DNA of 37,377 nt from Candidatus Allofournierella excrementigallinarum (GCA_019119025.1 DWXV01000046.1:1-37377); one strand, 5' to 3'; shown: positions 14,663 through 24,141, numbered from the stretch's first letter. Numbers and translations are program-made. The notes: generated by a model not told the origin, from the letters alone.

Positions 14663-14881
14663 TTACTTCGAGCGCCAGGTGATGCGCCCCTTGGTCAGAT
14701 CGTAGGGCGACATTTCCAGTGTAACCTTGTCTCCGGGCAGGATGCGGATGAAATTGGTCCGCAGCTTGCCGGAGATGTGCGCCAGCAGCCGATGGCCGTT
14801 TGCCAGCTCCACCCGGAAGGTGGCGTTGGGCAGCGCCTCGACGACAGTGCCCTCAACTTCGATGACGTCTTCTTTAGACAA
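14663..14881 (-). CDS. infA: Translation initiation factor IF-1
   Basis: 72 residues, a single S1/OB-fold domain ([50 protein letters not shown]). IF-1 binds the A site of the 30S subunit during initiation. Its place between the KOW protein and rpmJ is canonical for Firmicutes. Confidence 0.98.
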   Translation of the reverse strand: MSKEDVIEVEGTVVEALPNATFRVELANGHRLLAHISGKLRTNFIRILPGDKVTLEMSPYDLTKGRITWRSK

Positions 14882-14893
14882 ACTCTTCCCTCC

Positions 14894-15151
14894 TCATGGC
14901 TTTGCGGGGCGCCGGGCGTCGAACGCCTTCACCGCCGCTGCGAGCTGTTTGTCGGTTGCAAGGCTCTCGCCCCGCAGAACGGTTGCGGTGGGGGCCACAT
15001 GCCTTATCTTTTTGGCCTTGGGCCGATCCAGTTTGCGCAGACTTCCGTCCGCGAGAAAAAGCATCTGGCCTTGTATGCCGATCACCGCAAAGGTCCGGTT
15101 TTTGTCCCGGCCGGCTTTTGAGCGGACCAGCTGGCCTTTTACAAAGTCCAT
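14894..15151 (-). CDS. KOW-domain RNA-binding protein (L14e-like) between map and infA
   Basis: 85 residues: MDFVKGQLVRSKAGRDKNRT resembles the KOW/L14e-like family found at this place in many clostridia. It is predicted to bind RNA, perhaps on the ribosome, but its function is not established. The ATG overlaps the end of map by 13 bases (GAATGGACTTTGTAA), so translation is coupled. The C-terminal 30 residues are Ala/Arg-rich without a motif. Confidence 0.85.
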   Translation of the reverse strand: MDFVKGQLVRSKAGRDKNRTFAVIGIQGQMLFLADGSLRKLDRPKAKKIRHVAPTATVLRGESLATDKQLAAAVKAFDARRPAKP

Positions 15152-15912
15152 TCAGGCCCCTCCCACGCTTTGGTCAGAACTTCCGGGCCGGCGGCGGTGA
15201 TGGCGACCGTGTGCTCAAAGTGAGCGGAAAGGCCGCCGTCCGCCGTTGTCACCGTCCATCCATCGGCCCCCGTCACCACGGAGTAGTGCTTCTGGTTGAC
15301 CATCGGTTCAATGGCGAGGGTCATGCCCGCCGCCAGGCGGGGGCCGCGCCCGGCGGGCCCGAAATTGGGCACCTCCGGGTCCTCATGGAGCTCTTTGCCC
15401 ACACCGTGGCCCACAAAGCTGCGGACGACCGAGAAGCCGTTTTCCTCCACATAGGTCTGCACCGCGTTGCTGATATCGCCCACCCGCGCGCCGGGCGCCG
15501 CGGCGGCAATGCCCCGGTGCAGCGACTCGCGCGTGACGTCCAGCAGGCGCCGGGCCTCCAGGTCCAGTTTGCCGCATCCGAAGGTGCAGGCGTTGTCCCC
15601 GTTGAAGCCGCCGAAGGCAGCCCCTGTGTCGATGCTGACGATATCGCCCGGCCGGATCACCTTTGCATGGCTGGGGATGCCGTGGATCACTTCGTCGTTG
15701 ACGCTGATGCACGCGGTGCCCGGAAAGCCGTACAGGCCCTTGAAGTTGGGCTTGGCGCCCTGCCGCTTGATAAAGTCGAAGATGATCTTGTCGATCTCGG
15801 CGGTGGTGATGCCCGCCTCGATCGCTTCGCCGCCGCGCCGCAGCGCCAGGGCGCTGATCTCGCAGGCCCGGCGCATGACGGCAAGTTCTTTGGCGTTTTT
15901 CAGCTGGATCAC
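15139..15912 (-). CDS. map: Type I methionine aminopeptidase
   Basis: 257 residues. It removes the initiator Met from nascent chains. The five metal ligands are in place: IDTGAAF (Asp), FNGDNACTF (Asp), SFVGHGVG (His), LAIEPM (Glu) and HFEHTVAI (Glu). The start is GTG at 15912 with GGAGG eight bases upstream inside the adk end. An SH3-binding or zinc N-terminal extension is absent, as is normal for the type Ia form. Confidence 0.97.
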   Translation of the reverse strand: MIQLKNAKELAVMRRACEISALALRRGGEAIEAGITTAEIDKIIFDFIKRQGAKPNFKGLYGFPGTACISVNDEVIHGIPSHAKVIRPGDIVSIDTGAAFGGFNGDNACTFGCGKLDLEARRLLDVTRESLHRGIAAAAPGARVGDISNAVQTYVEENGFSVVRSFVGHGVGKELHEDPEVPNFGPAGRGPRLAAGMTLAIEPMVNQKHYSVVTGADGWTVTTADGGLSAHFEHTVAITAAGPEVLTKAWEGPEWTL

Positions 15913-15915
15913 GCG

Positions 15916-16548
15916 TTACGCCTCCAGTGCTTTGAGCAGCAGCGCGGTGGTGTCGGCAATGTTGTCCTGCCCTTCCACCACCACCAGCTTGCCCCGCTGG
16001 CGGTAGAATTCCACCAGGGGCTCGGTCTGCTCGTGGTAAGCGGCCAGCCGGTCGCGCACGGTGGCGGGCTCGTCGTCCTTGCGGACGATCAGAGGCCCGC
16101 TGCACCGGTCGCACCGGTCAGGCTCGCGGCTTGGCTTGAATTCCAGGTGATAGGAAGCCCCGCAGGCAGAGCACACCCGCCGCCCGGAAAGCCGCCGCAT
16201 GATCACTTCATCCGCCACCTCCAGGTCCACCACCTTGTCGATATCCACGCCCATCTCCTCCAGCGCCTCAGCCTGGGCCACCGTGCGGGGCACGCCGTCC
16301 AGAATGAAGCCTTTGGAGCAGTCGGGCTGGGCCAGGCGCTCTTTGATGATCCCGATGATGACGTCGTCGGGGACAAGCGCTCCGCTGTCCATAAAGGATT
16401 TCGCTTTCAGCCCCATCTCTGTGCCGTTCTTCACGGCCTCGCGCAGGATGTTGCCGGTGCTGATGGCCGGGATGCCCAGCTTGTCGCAGACGATCTCGGC
16501 CTGGGTGCCTTTGCCGGCGCCCGGAGCGCCCAAAAGAATCAGGTTCAT
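15916..16548 (-). CDS. adk: Adenylate kinase (zinc LID form)
   Basis: 210 residues. It catalyses ATP + AMP to 2 ADP. The P-loop GAPGAGKGTQ is at 7-16, GFILDGVPRT marks the AMP/ATP core, and the LID has four Cys (CSAC and CDRC) that bind structural zinc, as in Gram-positive enzymes. It ends three bases before map and follows secY, the canonical order. Confidence 0.98.
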   Translation of the reverse strand: MNLILLGAPGAGKGTQAEIVCDKLGIPAISTGNILREAVKNGTEMGLKAKSFMDSGALVPDDVIIGIIKERLAQPDCSKGFILDGVPRTVAQAEALEEMGVDIDKVVDLEVADEVIMRRLSGRRVCSACGASYHLEFKPSREPDRCDRCSGPLIVRKDDEPATVRDRLAAYHEQTEPLVEFYRQRGKLVVVEGQDNIADTTALLLKALEA

Positions 16549-16590
16549 GCTCGTTTGTCCCCTTTCTGTTTTGTGTTTCGCGTCAGGGCC

Positions 16591-17889
16591 TCACTCGAGG
16601 AAGCCCTTGTGATGGCGCATCAGCATGTAGCTTTCCATGCTGCGGCCGGTGTCCAGCGCCACGCCCACGACGATCAGCAGGCTGGTGCCGCCCAGCTGGA
16701 TGCTCACGCCGGTGACGTTGCCCAGGATGATGGGCAGCACCGCGACGATGCCAAGGAACACAGCGCCGATCAGGGTGATCTTGGACAGGCTCTTGGTGAT
16801 GAAGTCGCTGGTGGGCTTGCCCGGGCGGATGCCGGGGATCGCGCCGTTGTTCTTGCGCAGGTTGTTGGCGATCTCCACCGGGTTGTACTGAATGGCCACG
16901 TAGAAATAGTTGAAGGCCAGGATCAGCAGCAGGTAGATGACTGCGTAGAGGAGGCTGTTGTAGTTGAACACGTTGAAGAACGCCACCCAGAAGGAGTTCT
17001 CGACCTGCAAGAGGCTGCCGATCATGTTGGGGATGCTGCACAGGGTGCTGGCAAAGATGACGGGCATAACGCCGCTCATGTTCACCTTGATGGGAATGTG
17101 GCTGGCCTGTCCGCCGTACATCTTGCGGCCCACCACCCGCTTGGCGTACTGCACCGGGATACGGCGCTCGCCGTTGGTGAGGATGACCACGAACACCACC
17201 GCGGCGATCGCCAGGATGGCGATGACGGGGATGTAGACGTAGTACTGGGGCTTGCCGTCGGCGGCTTCGTCCAGCAGGGCCCGCACGCTGCCGATGACGT
17301 CGCTCCAGCGGGAGATGATGCCCACGAAGATCAGCAGCGAAACGCCGTTGCCGATGCCCTTGTCGTCGATCTGCTCGCCCATCCAGGTGAGCAGCTGGCT
17401 GCCGGCCGCGAAGCTCAGCACGATGACGACGGCGCTGAACCAGGCCTGCCAGCCGGTGTTGTAGGCCAGCACGCCCCAGCTGCGCAGCACCATGTAGTAG
17501 CCGATGCTCATGGCCACGCCGATGCCGGCGCCGGTGTAGCGGGTGATGCGGGTCAGCTTGCGCCGGCCTTCCTCACCCTCTTTGCTCAGCCGCTCCAGGG
17601 CGGGGATCGCCACCGTGAGCAGCTGGATGATGATGGAGGCGTTGATGTAGGGCGATACGCTCAAAGCGAAGATCGCGCACTGGCTCAGCGCGCCGCCGCT
17701 CATCATGTTCAGGTAATCCAGCATGTTGCCGCTGCCACCCAGCTCCCGGAAGAGCTCCAGCGCGTCCACGTTGACGTAGGGCACGCTGATGGCGCAGCCC
17801 AGCCGGAAGATCACGAGGATCATCAGGGTGAACAGGATCTTTTTACGCAGTTCGGGGAGCTTCCACGCGTTGCGAAACGTATCGAACAC
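16591..17889 (-). CDS. secY: Preprotein translocase subunit SecY
   Basis: 432 residues with ten hydrophobic TM segments, the channel of the Sec translocon. Diagnostic stretches are LGCAISVPYVN, FALSVSPYINASIIIQLL (plug/TM2), GERRIPVQYAKRVVGRKMYG (cytosolic loop C5 with the conserved Arg pair) and the TM10 region ending RHHKGFLE. The start is GTG at 17889, one base after the rplO stop, with GAGGTGA inside the rplO end, so it is translationally coupled to L15. Confidence 0.98.
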   Translation of the reverse strand: MFDTFRNAWKLPELRKKILFTLMILVIFRLGCAISVPYVNVDALELFRELGGSGNMLDYLNMMSGGALSQCAIFALSVSPYINASIIIQLLTVAIPALERLSKEGEEGRRKLTRITRYTGAGIGVAMSIGYYMVLRSWGVLAYNTGWQAWFSAVVIVLSFAAGSQLLTWMGEQIDDKGIGNGVSLLIFVGIISRWSDVIGSVRALLDEAADGKPQYYVYIPVIAILAIAAVVFVVILTNGERRIPVQYAKRVVGRKMYGGQASHIPIKVNMSGVMPVIFASTLCSIPNMIGSLLQVENSFWVAFFNVFNYNSLLYAVIYLLLILAFNYFYVAIQYNPVEIANNLRKNNGAIPGIRPGKPTSDFITKSLSKITLIGAVFLGIVAVLPIILGNVTGVSIQLGGTSLLIVVGVALDTGRSMESYMLMRHHKGFLE

Positions 17890-17890
17890 C

Positions 17891-18331
17891 TTAGATCACC
17901 TCGGCCTTTCCGCCTGCCTTCTCGATCTTTTCTTTGGCAGTGGCGGTGTAGGCCGCCAGCTGAACGGTGAGGGCTTTGGTCAGTTCGCCATTGCCCAGCA
18001 CCTTCACGCCGTCCAGGCTCTTTTTGATCAGACCGGCTTCCACCAGGGCCTTGGTATCCACCACGGCGCCGGCTTCGAACTTGGCCTCCAGGTCGCTCAC
18101 CTTAACGGTAGCATACTCGGTGGCGAAAATGTTGTTGAAACCGCGCTTGGGCAGGCGGCGCTGCAGCGGCATCTGGCCGCCTTCGAAACCGGCCTTCTTG
18201 ACGCCGGACCGGGCCTTCTGGCCCTTGTGGCCGTAGCCGGCGGTCTTGCCGTTGCCGCTGCCGTGGCCGCGGCCCTTGCGCTTGGCTGCCACGTTGGAGC
18301 CGGCGGCGGGCTTTAATTCATGAAGCTTCAT
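17891..18331 (-). CDS. rplO: 50S ribosomal protein L15
   Basis: 146 residues, starting [20 protein letters not shown] with the Gly/Lys/Arg-rich RNA-binding N-terminus ([20 protein letters not shown]) followed by the globular L15 domain. It lies immediately before secY. Confidence 0.98.
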   Translation of the reverse strand: MKLHELKPAAGSNVAAKRKGRGHGSGNGKTAGYGHKGQKARSGVKKAGFEGGQMPLQRRLPKRGFNNIFATEYATVKVSDLEAKFEAGAVVDTKALVEAGLIKKSLDGVKVLGNGELTKALTVQLAAYTATAKEKIEKAGGKAEVI

Positions 18332-18351
18332 CTGCTTGCACCTCCTTGCTG

Positions 18352-18747
18352 TTACGCTTTGGTGGCCACGACCAGGTGGCTGATCTTGGCGATCTTGCCG
18401 GCGGTCTGGGCGTTGTCGGGCTGGACGGTGACGTCGCCGATCTTCACAAGGCCCAGGCTCTTGGCGGTGGCGATCTGCTTTTGGCCACGGCCGGAGAGGC
18501 TCTTGACCAGCTTCACGGTCACGGTGCCGGCCTTGGCTTCCGCTTTCTTGGCGGCGGTCTTCTTGGCGGTGGGCTTCGCTTCGCCGCTGGCCGCCTTCTT
18601 GGCCGCGGGCTTCTTGGCGGCGGGCTTGGCCTCGCCGTCAGCCGCCTTCTTGGCCGCGGGCTTTTTGGCCGCGGGGGCCTTTTTGGCGGCGGGCTTCTTC
18701 TCGGCGGCAGCCTCGGTGGCCGCTACCTTCTTCTCGGTTTCTGCCAT
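18352..18747 (-). CDS. rpmD: 50S ribosomal protein L30 with a 73-residue histone-H1-like N-terminal extension
   Basis: 131 residues, where L30 is normally about 60. Residues 74-131 are an ordinary L30 ([43 protein letters not shown]). Residues 1-73 are almost only Ala, Lys, Pro and Glu, with five PAAKK units, one TAKK and one TAAKK, and a near-duplicated block ([10 protein letters not shown] / [10 protein letters not shown]). The composition resembles histone H1 tails and bacterial AlgP/Hc1-like proteins. The start at 18747 is supported by GGAGG nine bases upstream, and no ribosome binding site precedes the L30 core, so the extension is probably translated. It is likely disordered and may bind rRNA or DNA. 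It lies between rpsE and rplO in the normal place. Confidence 0.95.
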   Translation of the reverse strand: MAETEKKVAATEAAAEKKPAAKKAPAAKKPAAKKAADGEAKPAAKKPAAKKAASGEAKPTAKKTAAKKAEAKAGTVTVKLVKSLSGRGQKQIATAKSLGLVKIGDVTVQPDNAQTAGKIAKISHLVVATKA

Positions 18748-18761
18748 TGTAAGCTACCTCC

Positions 18762-19265
18762 TTAACCCAGAATTTCTTTCACGGTCTTGCCGCGCTTGGC
18801 AGCCACTTCCTCGGCGCTGACCAGGTTGCACAGGCCGTTGAAGGTGGCGGTGACCACGTTGCAGGGGTTGTTGGAGCGCAGGCACTTGGTGCGGATGTCC
18901 TTGATGCCGGCCACTTCCAGCACCGCGCGAACGGGGCCGCCGGCGATCACGCCGGTACCGGGGGCGGCGGGACGCATCAGGATGCGGCCGGCGCCGAACT
19001 CGCCCACGATCTCGTGGGGGATGGTGGTGCCCTTCATGTTGATCTTGCGCATGTTCTTCTTGGCGGCCTCGAGGCCCTTGCGGATGGCCTCGGGAACTTC
19101 GCCGGCCTTGCCCATGCCAAAACCGATGGTGCCCTTGCCGTCGCCAACGACAACCAGAGCGCTGAACTTCATCACGCGGCCGCCTTTAACGGTTTTGGAT
19201 ACGCGGTTGATGGCAACGACTTTTTCCAGCATGCCGTCGTCAACTTCACGATTTCTTCTTTCCAT
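18762..19265 (-). CDS. rpsE: 30S ribosomal protein S5
   Basis: 167 residues. The S5 double-stranded RNA-binding domain ([40 protein letters not shown]) and C-terminal domain ([19 protein letters not shown]) are both complete. S5 works in decoding accuracy. GGAGG precedes the ATG. Confidence 0.98.
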   Translation of the reverse strand: MERRNREVDDGMLEKVVAINRVSKTVKGGRVMKFSALVVVGDGKGTIGFGMGKAGEVPEAIRKGLEAAKKNMRKINMKGTTIPHEIVGEFGAGRILMRPAAPGTGVIAGGPVRAVLEVAGIKDIRTKCLRSNNPCNVVTATFNGLCNLVSAEEVAAKRGKTVKEILG

Positions 19266-19278
19266 TGTATCCTCCTCC

Positions 19279-19638
19279 TTACAGCTCCAGGCCGCCCTCG
19301 CGGGCGCCCTCGGCCAAAGCTTTCACGCGGCCGTGGTACACAAAGCCGCCGCGGTCGAACACGACGGTCTTGATGCCCTTCGCCAGAGCCTTCTCGGCGA
19401 TCATCCTGCCGACCTTGCCAGCCGCCTCGACGTTGCCGCCAAAGCCCTCGAAGCCCTTCTCCAGGGTGGAGGCGCTGACCAGGGTCACGCCGGCCACGTC
19501 ATCGATGATCTGGGCATAGATGTGCTTGGAGGAGCGGAATACATCCAGACGGGGGCGCTCAGCGGTGCCGCTGATCTTACCGCGCACACGGCGGTGACGA
19601 CGAAGCCGGGCTTCGTTCTTGTCAGGCTTATTAACCAT
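19279..19638 (-). CDS. rplR: 50S ribosomal protein L18
   Basis: 119 residues. [34 protein letters not shown] and [20 protein letters not shown] are diagnostic. L18 binds 5S rRNA in the central protuberance. Normal length and place. Confidence 0.98.
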   Translation of the reverse strand: MVNKPDKNEARLRRHRRVRGKISGTAERPRLDVFRSSKHIYAQIIDDVAGVTLVSASTLEKGFEGFGGNVEAAGKVGRMIAEKALAKGIKTVVFDRGGFVYHGRVKALAEGAREGGLEL

Positions 19639-19656
19639 TGTCTTTCACTCCTTACC

Positions 19657-20199
19657 TTATTTGCCTTTGCCGGCTTTGCCCTCTTTGCGGATGATGTGCT
19701 CACCGGCATAGCGGATGCCCTTGCCCTTGTAAGGCTCGGGGGGGCGCTTCTCGCGCACTTCCGCGGCAAACTGGCCGACCTTCTGTTTGTCGATGCCCTT
19801 GATGATGATGGTGTTGGCGTCCGGGGCCTCGATCTTGATGTCGTCGGTCTCGTTCACGATCACCTGATGGGAGAAGCCCAGGTTCATCACCAGGCTGCTG
19901 CCCTGCTTGGCCACACGGTAGCCGACGCCCTGGACCTCCAGCTTCTTCTCGAAGCCGTTCACAACGCCCTCCACCATGTTGGAGATGTTGGTGCGGGTGA
20001 GGCCGTGCAGGCTGCGGGCCTCTTTCTCGTCATTGGGGCGGGTCACCAGGATTTCACCATTCTCGACCTTCACGGTCATCAGCGGATGGATCTTGGAATT
20101 CAGGGTGCCCTTGGGGCCCTTCACGGTGACGTCGTGCCCGTTGACACAGACCTCGACGCCCGCAGGAATGACGATGGGTTTTCTTCCAATTCTCGACAT
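19657..20199 (-). CDS. rplF: 50S ribosomal protein L6
   Basis: 180 residues with two repeated L6 domains. MSRIGRKPIVIPAGVEVCVN and the C-terminal EPYKGKGIRYAGEHIIRKEG signature are clear. L6 lies near the factor-binding site of the 50S subunit. Confidence 0.98.
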   Translation of the reverse strand: MSRIGRKPIVIPAGVEVCVNGHDVTVKGPKGTLNSKIHPLMTVKVENGEILVTRPNDEKEARSLHGLTRTNISNMVEGVVNGFEKKLEVQGVGYRVAKQGSSLVMNLGFSHQVIVNETDDIKIEAPDANTIIIKGIDKQKVGQFAAEVREKRPPEPYKGKGIRYAGEHIIRKEGKAGKGK

Positions 20200-20217
20200 T
20201 GTCTTTATGCCCCTTTC

Positions 20218-20616
20218 TTACCACACAAAGGCGAGTACTTCGCCGCCAACATTGGCGGCCCTGGCAGCCTTGTCGGTCATAACGCCCTTAGAAGTGGAAA
20301 TGATCGCGATGCCCAGGCCCTTCATGACCCGGGGCATATCCTCGCAGTTGGTGTAGATGCGCAGGCCGGGCTTGGAAACGCGCCGCAGGCCGGCGATGAC
20401 GGGCTGGCCGTTCTCCTGATACTTCAGGGTCAGGCGCAGGGTGCCCTGCTTGGTGTCTTCGATCAGCTGCACACTCTTGATGTAGCCCTCGTCAACCAGG
20501 ATCTGGCAGATCGCCTTCTTCAGGTTGGAAGCGGGAACGTCTACAGAAGGGTGTTTGGCACAGCTGGCGTTGCGGATGCGGGTGAGCAGGTCCGCGATGG
20601 GATCGGTGATATGCAT
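20218..20616 (-). CDS. rpsH: 30S ribosomal protein S8
   Basis: 132 residues, MHITDPIADLLTRIRNA to STSKGVMTDKAARAANVGGE. A primary 16S rRNA binder, and in Escherichia coli the repressor of the spc operon. The ATG follows AAGGAGG. Upstream is an unusually long 121-base spacer. Confidence 0.98.
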   Translation of the reverse strand: MHITDPIADLLTRIRNASCAKHPSVDVPASNLKKAICQILVDEGYIKSVQLIEDTKQGTLRLTLKYQENGQPVIAGLRRVSKPGLRIYTNCEDMPRVMKGLGIAIISTSKGVMTDKAARAANVGGEVLAFVW

Positions 20617-20737
20617 GCCACTAACCTCCTTAAGGTCCTTTGTTTGGGTTTGTCTTCAAAAGCGGCGGGGTGGCGGGGCTTTTGGCCCGTTGCCGCCCGC
20701 CCGCTCCGCCGGCCTTTTGGCCGGCAGGCAGCGGGAT
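20617..20737 (-). promoter_or_regulatory. Structured spacer between rpsZ and rpsH
   Basis: 121 bases where neighbouring spacers are 13-30. Just after the S14 stop, on the minus strand, is a perfect 7-bp hairpin GCCGGCC-AAAA-GGCCGGC (20708-20725), then a second GGGCC/AGCCCC-type pairing and a C-rich run. No U-tract follows, so it looks like a processing, stability or regulatory element and not a terminator. Confidence 0.5.
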
Positions 20738-20923
20738 TTACCAGCTGGCCTTCTTCACACCGGGGATCTCGCCCTTGTAGGCCAGTTCCCTAAAGCAGAT
20801 GCGGCAGATGCCGTACTTACGCAGGTAAGCATGGGGACGGCCGCAGATTTTGCAGCGGTTGTAGGCGCGGGTGGAAAACTTGGGCTCGCGCTGCTGCTTG
20901 ATCTTCATAGAAGTTTTTGCCAC
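20738..20923 (-). CDS. rpsZ: 30S ribosomal protein S14, short zinc-binding type (S14Z)
   Basis: 61 residues with the CKIC and CRIC zinc pairs ([20 protein letters not shown]), the short zinc-containing S14 typical of Gram-positives. It lies between rplE and rpsH as expected. Confidence 0.97.
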   Translation of the reverse strand: MAKTSMKIKQQREPKFSTRAYNRCKICGRPHAYLRKYGICRICFRELAYKGEIPGVKKASW

Positions 20924-20937
20924 AGTCGTACCCTCCC

Positions 20938-21477
20938 TCAGTTAGCGAACGGGGCGCCCAGAGCCTTCAGCAGCTCCTTGGCCTCTTCGTCGGTGTTCGC
21001 GGTGGTGACAAAGCAGATGTCCATGCCACGCACGGCGTCGATCTTGTCGTAGTCGATCTCAGGGAAGATCAGCTGCTCCTTGATGCCCACGGCGTAGTTG
21101 CCGCGGCCGTCGAAGGAGTTGCCGTTGATGCCGCGGAAGTCGCGCACGCGGGGCAAAGCCACGCTGAACAGGCGGTCCACAAACTCATACATGCGCTCGC
21201 CACGCAGGGTGACCTTCACGCCGATGGGCATGCCCTCGCGCAGCTTGAAGTTCGCAACGCTCTTCTTGGCGCGGCAGATCACAGGGCGCTGGCCGGTCAC
21301 GGTGGCGATGTCGCCCAGGATGGCGTCCATCATCTTGGGGTTGTCCTTGGCGTCGCCGCAGCCCACGTTCACAACCACCTTGTCGAGCTTGGGGATCTGC
21401 ATCACGCTCTTGTAGCCGAACTTGCTCATCAGAGCGGGAGCGATCTCGCTGACATACTTATCTTTCAAACGTGCCAT
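20938..21477 (-). CDS. rplE: 50S ribosomal protein L5
   Basis: 179 residues. [26 protein letters not shown]-type [20 protein letters not shown] and [20 protein letters not shown] are diagnostic. L5 carries 5S rRNA and contacts S13 and the P-site tRNA. Confidence 0.98.
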   Translation of the reverse strand: MARLKDKYVSEIAPALMSKFGYKSVMQIPKLDKVVVNVGCGDAKDNPKMMDAILGDIATVTGQRPVICRAKKSVANFKLREGMPIGVKVTLRGERMYEFVDRLFSVALPRVRDFRGINGNSFDGRGNYAVGIKEQLIFPEIDYDKIDAVRGMDICFVTTANTDEEAKELLKALGAPFAN

Positions 21478-21492
21478 TGATGTTCCCCCTCC

Positions 21493-21807
21493 TTACAGCT
21501 CGGCGCCGCATTTGCGGCACACGCGCACATTCTTGCCATCCTTCACGGTGTGGGCCACGCGGGTGGCCTTGCCGCACTTGGGGCAAACCGGCATGACCTT
21601 GCAGGCGTAGATGGCGCCCTCGGCCTTCACGATGCCGCCCTGCTCGCCCTGACGGCGAGGCTTGACGTGCTTGGTGACCATGTTGCGGCCCTCGATGATG
21701 ACCTTGCCCTCCTTGGGGCTGACAGCCAGGACCTTGCCGGTCTTGCCTTTGTCTTTACCGCTGATGATCATAACGTTGTCGCCGGTTTTAACATGAAGAT
21801 TGTTCAT
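21493..21807 (-). CDS. rplX: 50S ribosomal protein L24
   Basis: 104 residues: a KOW domain (VKTGDNVMIISGKDKGKTGK) followed by the usual bacterial C-terminal part with CPKCGK and CRKCG Cys pairs. L24 starts 50S assembly by binding the 5' end of 23S rRNA. Confidence 0.97.
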   Translation of the reverse strand: MNNLHVKTGDNVMIISGKDKGKTGKVLAVSPKEGKVIIEGRNMVTKHVKPRRQGEQGGIVKAEGAIYACKVMPVCPKCGKATRVAHTVKDGKNVRVCRKCGAEL

Positions 21808-21820
21808 TCTTAAAACCTCC

Positions 21821-22189
21821 TTACAGCGATTCCGGAGCCAGGCTCAAGATCTTCAGGTAGCCATTCTCGCGCAGTTCGCGGGCGACCGGTCCAAAGATAC
21901 GGGTGCCTCTCGGGTTTTTGTCTTCGCGGATGATGACAGCCGCATTCTCGTCGAAGCGGATGTAGCTGCCGTCCTCGCGGCGCAGGCCATGCTTGCTGCG
22001 AACGATCACAGCCTTGACCACATCGCCTTTCTTCACGGTGCCGCCGGGGGCCGCCTTCTTGACGGAAGCCACCACGACGTCGCCGATGTTCGCATATCTC
22101 TTGCGGGAACCGCCCAGCACACGAATGCACATTAACTCTTTGGCACCGGTGTTATCGGCCACTTTGAGATACGTTTGCATCTGAACCAT
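21821..22189 (-). CDS. rplN: 50S ribosomal protein L14
   Basis: 122 residues, [20 protein letters not shown] to [23 protein letters not shown] lies before the first ATG; an internal ATG three codons later is possible. L14 contacts helix 44 at the subunit interface. Confidence 0.98.
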   Translation of the reverse strand: MVQMQTYLKVADNTGAKELMCIRVLGGSRKRYANIGDVVVASVKKAAPGGTVKKGDVVKAVIVRSKHGLRREDGSYIRFDENAAVIIREDKNPRGTRIFGPVARELRENGYLKILSLAPESL

Positions 22190-22218
22190 TGCCAGATCCT
22201 CCTTTCAAAGTACCAGGC

Positions 22219-22473
22219 TTATTTCGCCTTCTCAACGATCTTGACCATGCGCCAGCGCTTGTCCTTGGACAGGGGCCGGGTCTCCATGATCATCACACGG
22301 TCGCCAACGCCGCACTCGTTCTTCTCGTCGTGGGCCTTGAACTTCACGGTGCGCTTCAGGATCTTCTTGTAAAGGGGGTGCTGAACGCTGTCGCGCACGG
22401 CGACCACGATGGTCTTATCCATCTTGTCGGACACGACGGTGCCCACACGGGTCTTTCTCAAATTCCGTTCCAT
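22219..22473 (-). CDS. rpsQ: 30S ribosomal protein S17
   Basis: 84 residues, [20 protein letters not shown] and the S17 signature [19 protein letters not shown] primary 16S rRNA binder with an OB fold. Normal length and place between rpmC and rplN. Confidence 0.98.
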   Translation of the reverse strand: MERNLRKTRVGTVVSDKMDKTIVVAVRDSVQHPLYKKILKRTVKFKAHDEKNECGVGDRVMIMETRPLSKDKRWRMVKIVEKAK

Positions 22474-22486
22474 CGTTTAACCTCCC

Positions 22487-22672
22487 TTACGCTTTCTCTG
22501 CCAGGACAGTCAGCACGCGGGCGATGTCCTTCTTGACGATGTCGATGCGGCCGGGATTCTCCAGCTGGTTGATGGCGTGCTGAAAGCGCAGGTTGAACAG
22601 CTCTTCCTTCAGCTCGCCCAGCTTCTTATTCAGATCCGCGGCGGACATGTTGCGCAGTTCTGCAGCTTTCAT
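22487..22672 (-). CDS. rpmC: 50S ribosomal protein L29
   Basis: 61 residues, a two-helix protein ([40 protein letters not shown]) near the tunnel exit where trigger factor and SRP dock. Its ATG shares one base with the rplP stop (TGATG), so translation is coupled. Confidence 0.98.
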   Translation of the reverse strand: MKAAELRNMSAADLNKKLGELKEELFNLRFQHAINQLENPGRIDIVKKDIARVLTVLAEKA

Positions 22673-23103
22673 CAGCCCTCGACCTCCTTCACTTCGTCTT
22701 CACGCTTGGCAAACTTGCACTTGACAGGCAGCTTGTGCATGGCAAGGCGCAGGGCCTCGCGGGCGGTCTCCTCGTTGACGTCGGCCAGCTCGAAGAGCAC
22801 GCGGCCGGGCTTGACCACAGCCACCCAGTACTCGGGGCTGCCTTTGCCGGAGCCCATTCGGGTCTCGGCGGGCTTTTCGGTAACGGGCTTGTCGGGGAAG
22901 ATCTTGATCCAAACCTTGCCGCCACGCTTGATGTAGCGGGTCATGGCGATACGGGCGGCCTCGATCTGACGGCTGTCGATCCAGCCGGGCTCCAGGGCGA
23001 CCAGGCCGTACTGGCCCTGGTTCACGGTGTTGCCGCGCATGGCCTTGCCGGTCATGCGGCCGCGGTGGACGCGGCGGTATTTAACGCGCTTAGGCAGTAA
23101 CAT
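22672..23103 (-). CDS. rplP: 50S ribosomal protein L16
   Basis: 143 residues, [20 protein letters not shown] and [20 protein letters not shown] are diagnostic. L16 organises the A-site tRNA pocket. Start overlaps the rpsC stop by one base (TAATG) and its stop overlaps the rpmC start. Confidence 0.98.
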   Translation of the reverse strand: MLLPKRVKYRRVHRGRMTGKAMRGNTVNQGQYGLVALEPGWIDSRQIEAARIAMTRYIKRGGKVWIKIFPDKPVTEKPAETRMGSGKGSPEYWVAVVKPGRVLFELADVNEETAREALRLAMHKLPVKCKFAKREDEVKEVEG

Positions 23104-23789
23104 TACTTATTGCCTCCTTCCTTGCGGGCGGCGGGCTTGGCGCCCTTGAGGACCTCGCCCTTGTACACCCACACCTTCACGCCGATGCGGCCGTAGGTGG
23201 TGGCAGCCTCCGCAAAGCCGTAGTCGATGTCGGCGCGCAGGGTCTGCAGGGGGATGGTGCCCTCGTGGTAAGTCTCGGTGCGGGCGATGTCGGCGCCGCC
23301 CAGACGGCCGGCGACCTGGGTCTTGATGCCCTTGGCGCCCCGCTGCATGGCGCGGCCCATGCACTGCTTCATGGCACGGCGGAAGCCGATGCGGCGCTCC
23401 AGCTGGCCGGCGATGTTCTCGGCCACGAGCTGGGCGTTGGTGTCCATGTTCTTGACCTCAACGATGTTCACGTTGACGGGCTTGCCCACCATCTTGGAGA
23501 GCTGGTCCTGCAGCTTGACGATCTCGCTGCCGCCCTTGCCGATGACCATGCCGGGCTTGGCGCACCAGATGCTCACCTTCAGCTTGTAGTTGCCGGACTG
23601 GGCGTCCAGGGTGCGCTCGATCTCGATCTTGGGCACGCCCGCGCCGAAGAGCTGCTTTTTCAGGGTCTTGCGGATCTTGTAATCCTCGACCAGGGTGTCG
23701 CCGAATTCCTTTTTGGAAGTAAACCAGCGGCTGTCCCAATCTTTGATGACGCCCACGCGAAGACCGTGGGGATTCACTTTCTGGCCCAT
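23103..23789 (-). CDS. rpsC: 30S ribosomal protein S3
   Basis: 228 residues. [20 protein letters not shown], the KH domain [16 protein letters not shown], and the C-terminal [13 protein letters not shown] are clear. S3 forms part of the mRNA entry channel and helicase. GGAGG precedes the ATG. Confidence 0.98.
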   Translation of the reverse strand: MGQKVNPHGLRVGVIKDWDSRWFTSKKEFGDTLVEDYKIRKTLKKQLFGAGVPKIEIERTLDAQSGNYKLKVSIWCAKPGMVIGKGGSEIVKLQDQLSKMVGKPVNVNIVEVKNMDTNAQLVAENIAGQLERRIGFRRAMKQCMGRAMQRGAKGIKTQVAGRLGGADIARTETYHEGTIPLQTLRADIDYGFAEAATTYGRIGVKVWVYKGEVLKGAKPAARKEGGNK

Positions 23790-23805
23790 TGTGTTTACCT
23801 CCTTC

Positions 23806-24141
23806 TTACTCTTTCTCTTTCAGAACCACGGTGACATGGCTGGTGCGCTTCAGCACGTGGAACGCGCGGCCCTGGGCGCGGGGACGGATGCGCTTCAGGG
23901 TGGGGCCGGGGGTGACGAAGCACTCGGCCACATACAGGCTGTTCTTGTCCATGTTGTGGTTATTTTCCGCGTTCGCGGCGGCAGATTTCACCAGCTTCAG
24001 AAGGGGCTCGCAGGCGGCCTTCGGGGTGTACTGCAGAATCGCCAGCGCCTTGTCCAGAGGCTGGTTGCGGATCAGATCCAGCACGACCGAAACCTTCCGG
24101 GGGCTGATGCGGGCGTATCTAAGATGTGCCCTAGCTTCCAT
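23806..24141 (-). CDS. rplV: 50S ribosomal protein L22
   Basis: 111 residues. [40 protein letters not shown] and the beta-hairpin region that lines the exit tunnel constriction are present. Normal length. Confidence 0.98.
   Translation of the reverse strand: MEARAHLRYARISPRKVSVVLDLIRNQPLDKALAILQYTPKAACEPLLKLVKSAAANAENNHNMDKNSLYVAECFVTPGPTLKRIRPRAQGRAFHVLKRTSHVTVVLKEKE

Noticed and set aside
14896-17970. Very long open frame on the plus strand opposite map-adk-secY (and similar ones at 5771-8512, 28558-31026, 32629-35424)
   Set aside because: High GC with strong third-position bias on the true strand leaves the antisense frames open. Their products are His/Gly/Arg/Ala-rich without domains, and well-supported genes lie opposite.
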